Assembly (NCBI GenBank): GCA_045589455.1
Contig: JAZNPC010000063.1
Coordinates: forward strand, 1 to 6,982
DNA: 6,982 bases
Direction: 5' to 3'
DNA from: RGIG990 sp045589455
GTDB lineage: Bacteria; Verrucomicrobiota; Kiritimatiellia; RFP12; UBA3636
Positions 6,138 to 6,982 of the stretch are shown one piece after another (positions within the stretch are counted from its first letter, which is position 1; every line of letters starts with the position of its first letter). The notes beneath the pieces are model-generated. The model was not told where the DNA came from and made no database searches. It was given only the letters and a program-made list of their open reading frames with translations. Position numbers and translations under genes: made by a program.

Positions 6138-6210
6138 AGCACTGCGTGCTATGAAGCGGTGCAAAGCACCATGAAGCATGCCTACGGCATATGAAGCATT
6201 GCTAAGCAAT
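6131..6210 (+). repeat. Four-unit, 20-nt-period ladder of mini-hairpins
   Basis: Four exact 20-nt units each start with the constant heptamer ATGAAGC (6131, 6151, 6171, 6191). Each then has a 5-bp stem with a three-base loop: AGCAC-TGC-GTGCT, GGTGC-AAA-GCACC, ATGCC-TAC-GGCAT and ATTGC-TAA-GCAAT. The linker is invariant and spacing is exact, while all four stems differ in sequence but keep perfect pairing. This within-array covariation strongly suggests selection for, or a copying mechanism producing, folded RNA or single-stranded DNA. A degenerate ATATGC follows at 6211-6216. I cannot assign it to a named family. It lies downstream of the amidohydrolase and is probably on its transcript. Confidence 0.85.
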
Positions 6211-6227
6211 ATATGCGGTAAAAGATT

Positions 6228-6255
6228 AGTGAATAGGTAATAGTGAATAACGAAT
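6228..6255. repeat. Heptamer array, inverted orientation
   Basis: Four 7-nt units, AGTGAAT, AGGTAAT, AGTGAAT and AACGAAT, run without gaps. They are reverse complements of the ATTCACT/ATTACCT heptamers in the tandem duplication at 6623-6657 and 6793-6848, so the same satellite occurs here in both orientations. Confidence 0.75.
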
Positions 6256-6282
6256 AGATTCGGTTTAGTTCAGGATAAATAA

Positions 6283-6318
6283 ATTTGTCCCAAATGTCTC
6301 CTGTGTCCCCATTGTCCC
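6283..6318. repeat. Nonamer array NNNTGTCYC
   Basis: Four consecutive 9-nt units read ATTTGTCCC, AAATGTCTC, CTGTGTCCC and CATTGTCCC. The last six bases are nearly constant and the first three vary. No function is apparent. Confidence 0.7.
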
Positions 6319-6363
6319 CTAAGCGCTAAAACATTTTATTTTCGCGCTAGCGCTTCCGTCCGG

Positions 6364-6540
6364 GACGATTAGACGGTTAGACGATTGTACGACCCAAAGA
6401 CGATAAGACGATTAGACTACCACCGCCAGACAATTAGACATTGAGACGTGAGACTCCATCCTCGCGTTGACACGCGCTCTGGGACATGAGACGTGAGACG
6501 TGAGACGAGACCCAATCTGACGAGAGACGTTAGACGTTTA
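6364..6540. repeat. Degenerate GAC-octamer array
   Basis: The stretch is built largely from 7- to 8-nt words beginning GAC. GACGATTA, GACGGTTA and GACAATTA occur in the first part; GACGTGA and GACATGA in the second. Two short interruptions occur (about 6415-6428 and 6446-6482). The second holds a hairpin, CGCGT/ACGCG (6463-6467, 6472-6476). The array runs directly into the tandem duplication. Confidence 0.65.
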
Positions 6541-6900
6541 GGCATCACGCTTACGTCAAATATGTGCAGCACGAGGACGCCCTACACCCCAGCGTTGTGC
6601 GTGGATACAAAAATATTTTTACCTTATCTATTCACTATTCACTATTATCTATTACCTATTTCTGCACCTCAGCGTCCTTTGCGCTCTCTGCGTCCCTTCC
6701 CTTCGCACTTTTAGGCATCACGCTTACGTCAAATATGTGCAGCACGGGGACGTCCTACACCCCAGTTAAGCACACACCTTAAATATTTTTACCTTATCTA
6801 TTCATTATTCACTATTCATTATTCACTATTCACTATTATCTATTACCTATTTCTGCACCTCAGCGTCCTTTGCGCTCTCTGCGTCCCTTCCCTTCGCACT
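6537..6900. repeat. Tandem duplication of a ~173/191-nt composite unit
   Basis: Copy A (6537-6709) and copy B (6710-6900) both begin TTTAGGCATCACGCTTACG. Both share a block through TACACCCCAG, a short divergent stretch (6592-6610 versus 6765-6780), AAATATTTTTACC, a heptamer array, then a CCTCAGCGTCC/CTCTGCGTCCC block ending CTTCGCACT. The heptamer array has five units in copy A (6623-6657) and eight in copy B (6793-6848). This gain of 21 bases and a 3-base loss elsewhere explain the length difference. The end block resembles 48-92 at the left of the window. Confidence 0.85.
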
Positions 6901-6907
6901 TCTAGCA

Positions 6908-6934
6908 CATGGGTTGCCCCCACACTAGCGCTTG
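6908..6934. repeat. 27-nt exact repeat, right copy
   Basis: This is identical to 115-141 in the same orientation. It lies just downstream of copy B of the tandem duplication, separated from TCGCACTTCTAGC (6894-6906) by a single base; the left copy is 22 bases from its matching 13-mer. Confidence 0.8.
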
Positions 6935-6982
6935 TAAGTTGGCCTTGCGACAACGAGAGCAAGACCATGTCCAACGTCAAGC

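Larger units (their letters stand above)
6102..6982. other. Gene-free, multi-layer repeat region
   Basis: No credible gene lies in this 880-base stretch; short open frames here run across repeat units. In order it holds the stop-codon hairpin, the 20-nt hairpin ladder, a heptamer block (6228-6255), a nonamer block (6283-6318), the palindrome GCGCTAGCGC (6344-6353, also at 4-13), a GAC-octamer tract (6364-6540), a tandem duplication (6537-6900) and a 27-nt exact repeat (6908-6934). The final ~42 bases (6941-6982) hold an imperfect inverted repeat (6941-6948 with 6959-6966) and cannot be assigned because the window ends there. Confidence 0.75.

Noticed and set aside
6131..6216. CRISPR array
   Set aside because: The constant element is only 7 nt and the 13-nt variable segments are self-complementary hairpins, unlike CRISPR repeats and spacers; no cas gene is present.
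6493..6782. Two overlapping forward open frames of about 70 codons
   Set aside because: They read straight through GAC octamers, heptamers and both copies of the tandem duplication, have no ribosome-binding site, and give no recognisable protein pattern.
6967..6982. Start of a gene running off the right edge (ATG at 6967)
   Set aside because: Only five codons are visible, with no convincing ribosome-binding site, so coding cannot be judged.

Overview
The window is a bacterial chromosome segment, roughly 40% G+C by eye in the genes. It holds five protein-coding genes set between repeat-rich, gene-free DNA. Gene starts mostly carry good Shine-Dalgarno sites, and promoters look like ordinary sigma-70 types with 18-bp spacers. 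A soluble PAS kinase paired with an NtrC-type regulator, together with dispersed degenerate repeats built on words such as GAACACGGATGGG and CTCTGCGTCCC, reminds me of PVC-group bacteria (Lentisphaerae/Verrucomicrobia-like). That placement is a low-confidence inference; no rRNA or marker gene is present to prove it.

Layout. Positions 1-344 are gene-free, repeat-bearing DNA. A leftward block follows, transcribed from about 3937 down to 345: a cytoplasmic PAS histidine kinase (start 3907), an NtrC-family sigma-54 activator (start 2729, overlapping the kinase stop by one base), and an RluA-type pseudouridine synthase (start 1280). The kinase has a near-consensus sigma-70 promoter with a CRP-like palindrome over the predicted transcription start. 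Positions 3974-4127 carry short GAACACG-type repeats. A leftward class I glutamine amidotransferase-like (peptidase C26) gene (start 4778) is divergent from a rightward PF04909 metal-dependent amidohydrolase (5019-6101), each with its own predicted promoter in the 240-bp gap.

Positions 6102-6982 contain no credible gene but are highly structured. A 16-bp hairpin abuts the amidohydrolase stop codon. It is followed by a strictly periodic 20-nt ladder of four mini-hairpins: a constant ATGAAGC linker, then 5-bp stems of differing sequence that all keep perfect complementarity. Next come heptamer, nonamer and GAC-octamer arrays, and a tandem duplication of about 173/191 bp whose two copies differ by exactly three heptamers. 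A 27-nt sequence at 6908-6934 is repeated exactly at 115-141, so the gene block lies between members of the same repeat family.

How the genes work together. Kinase and regulator form a two-component system acting at sigma-54 promoters elsewhere; I found no -24/-12 promoter in the intergenic DNA here. The pseudouridine synthase may be co-transcribed with them, since its gap is only 72 nt and both genes end in a shared ~30-bp sequence. The amidotransferase and amidohydrolase may share a metabolic theme of amide or ring hydrolysis, but the sequence does not give the substrate. The most unusual feature is the hairpin ladder at 6131-6210.
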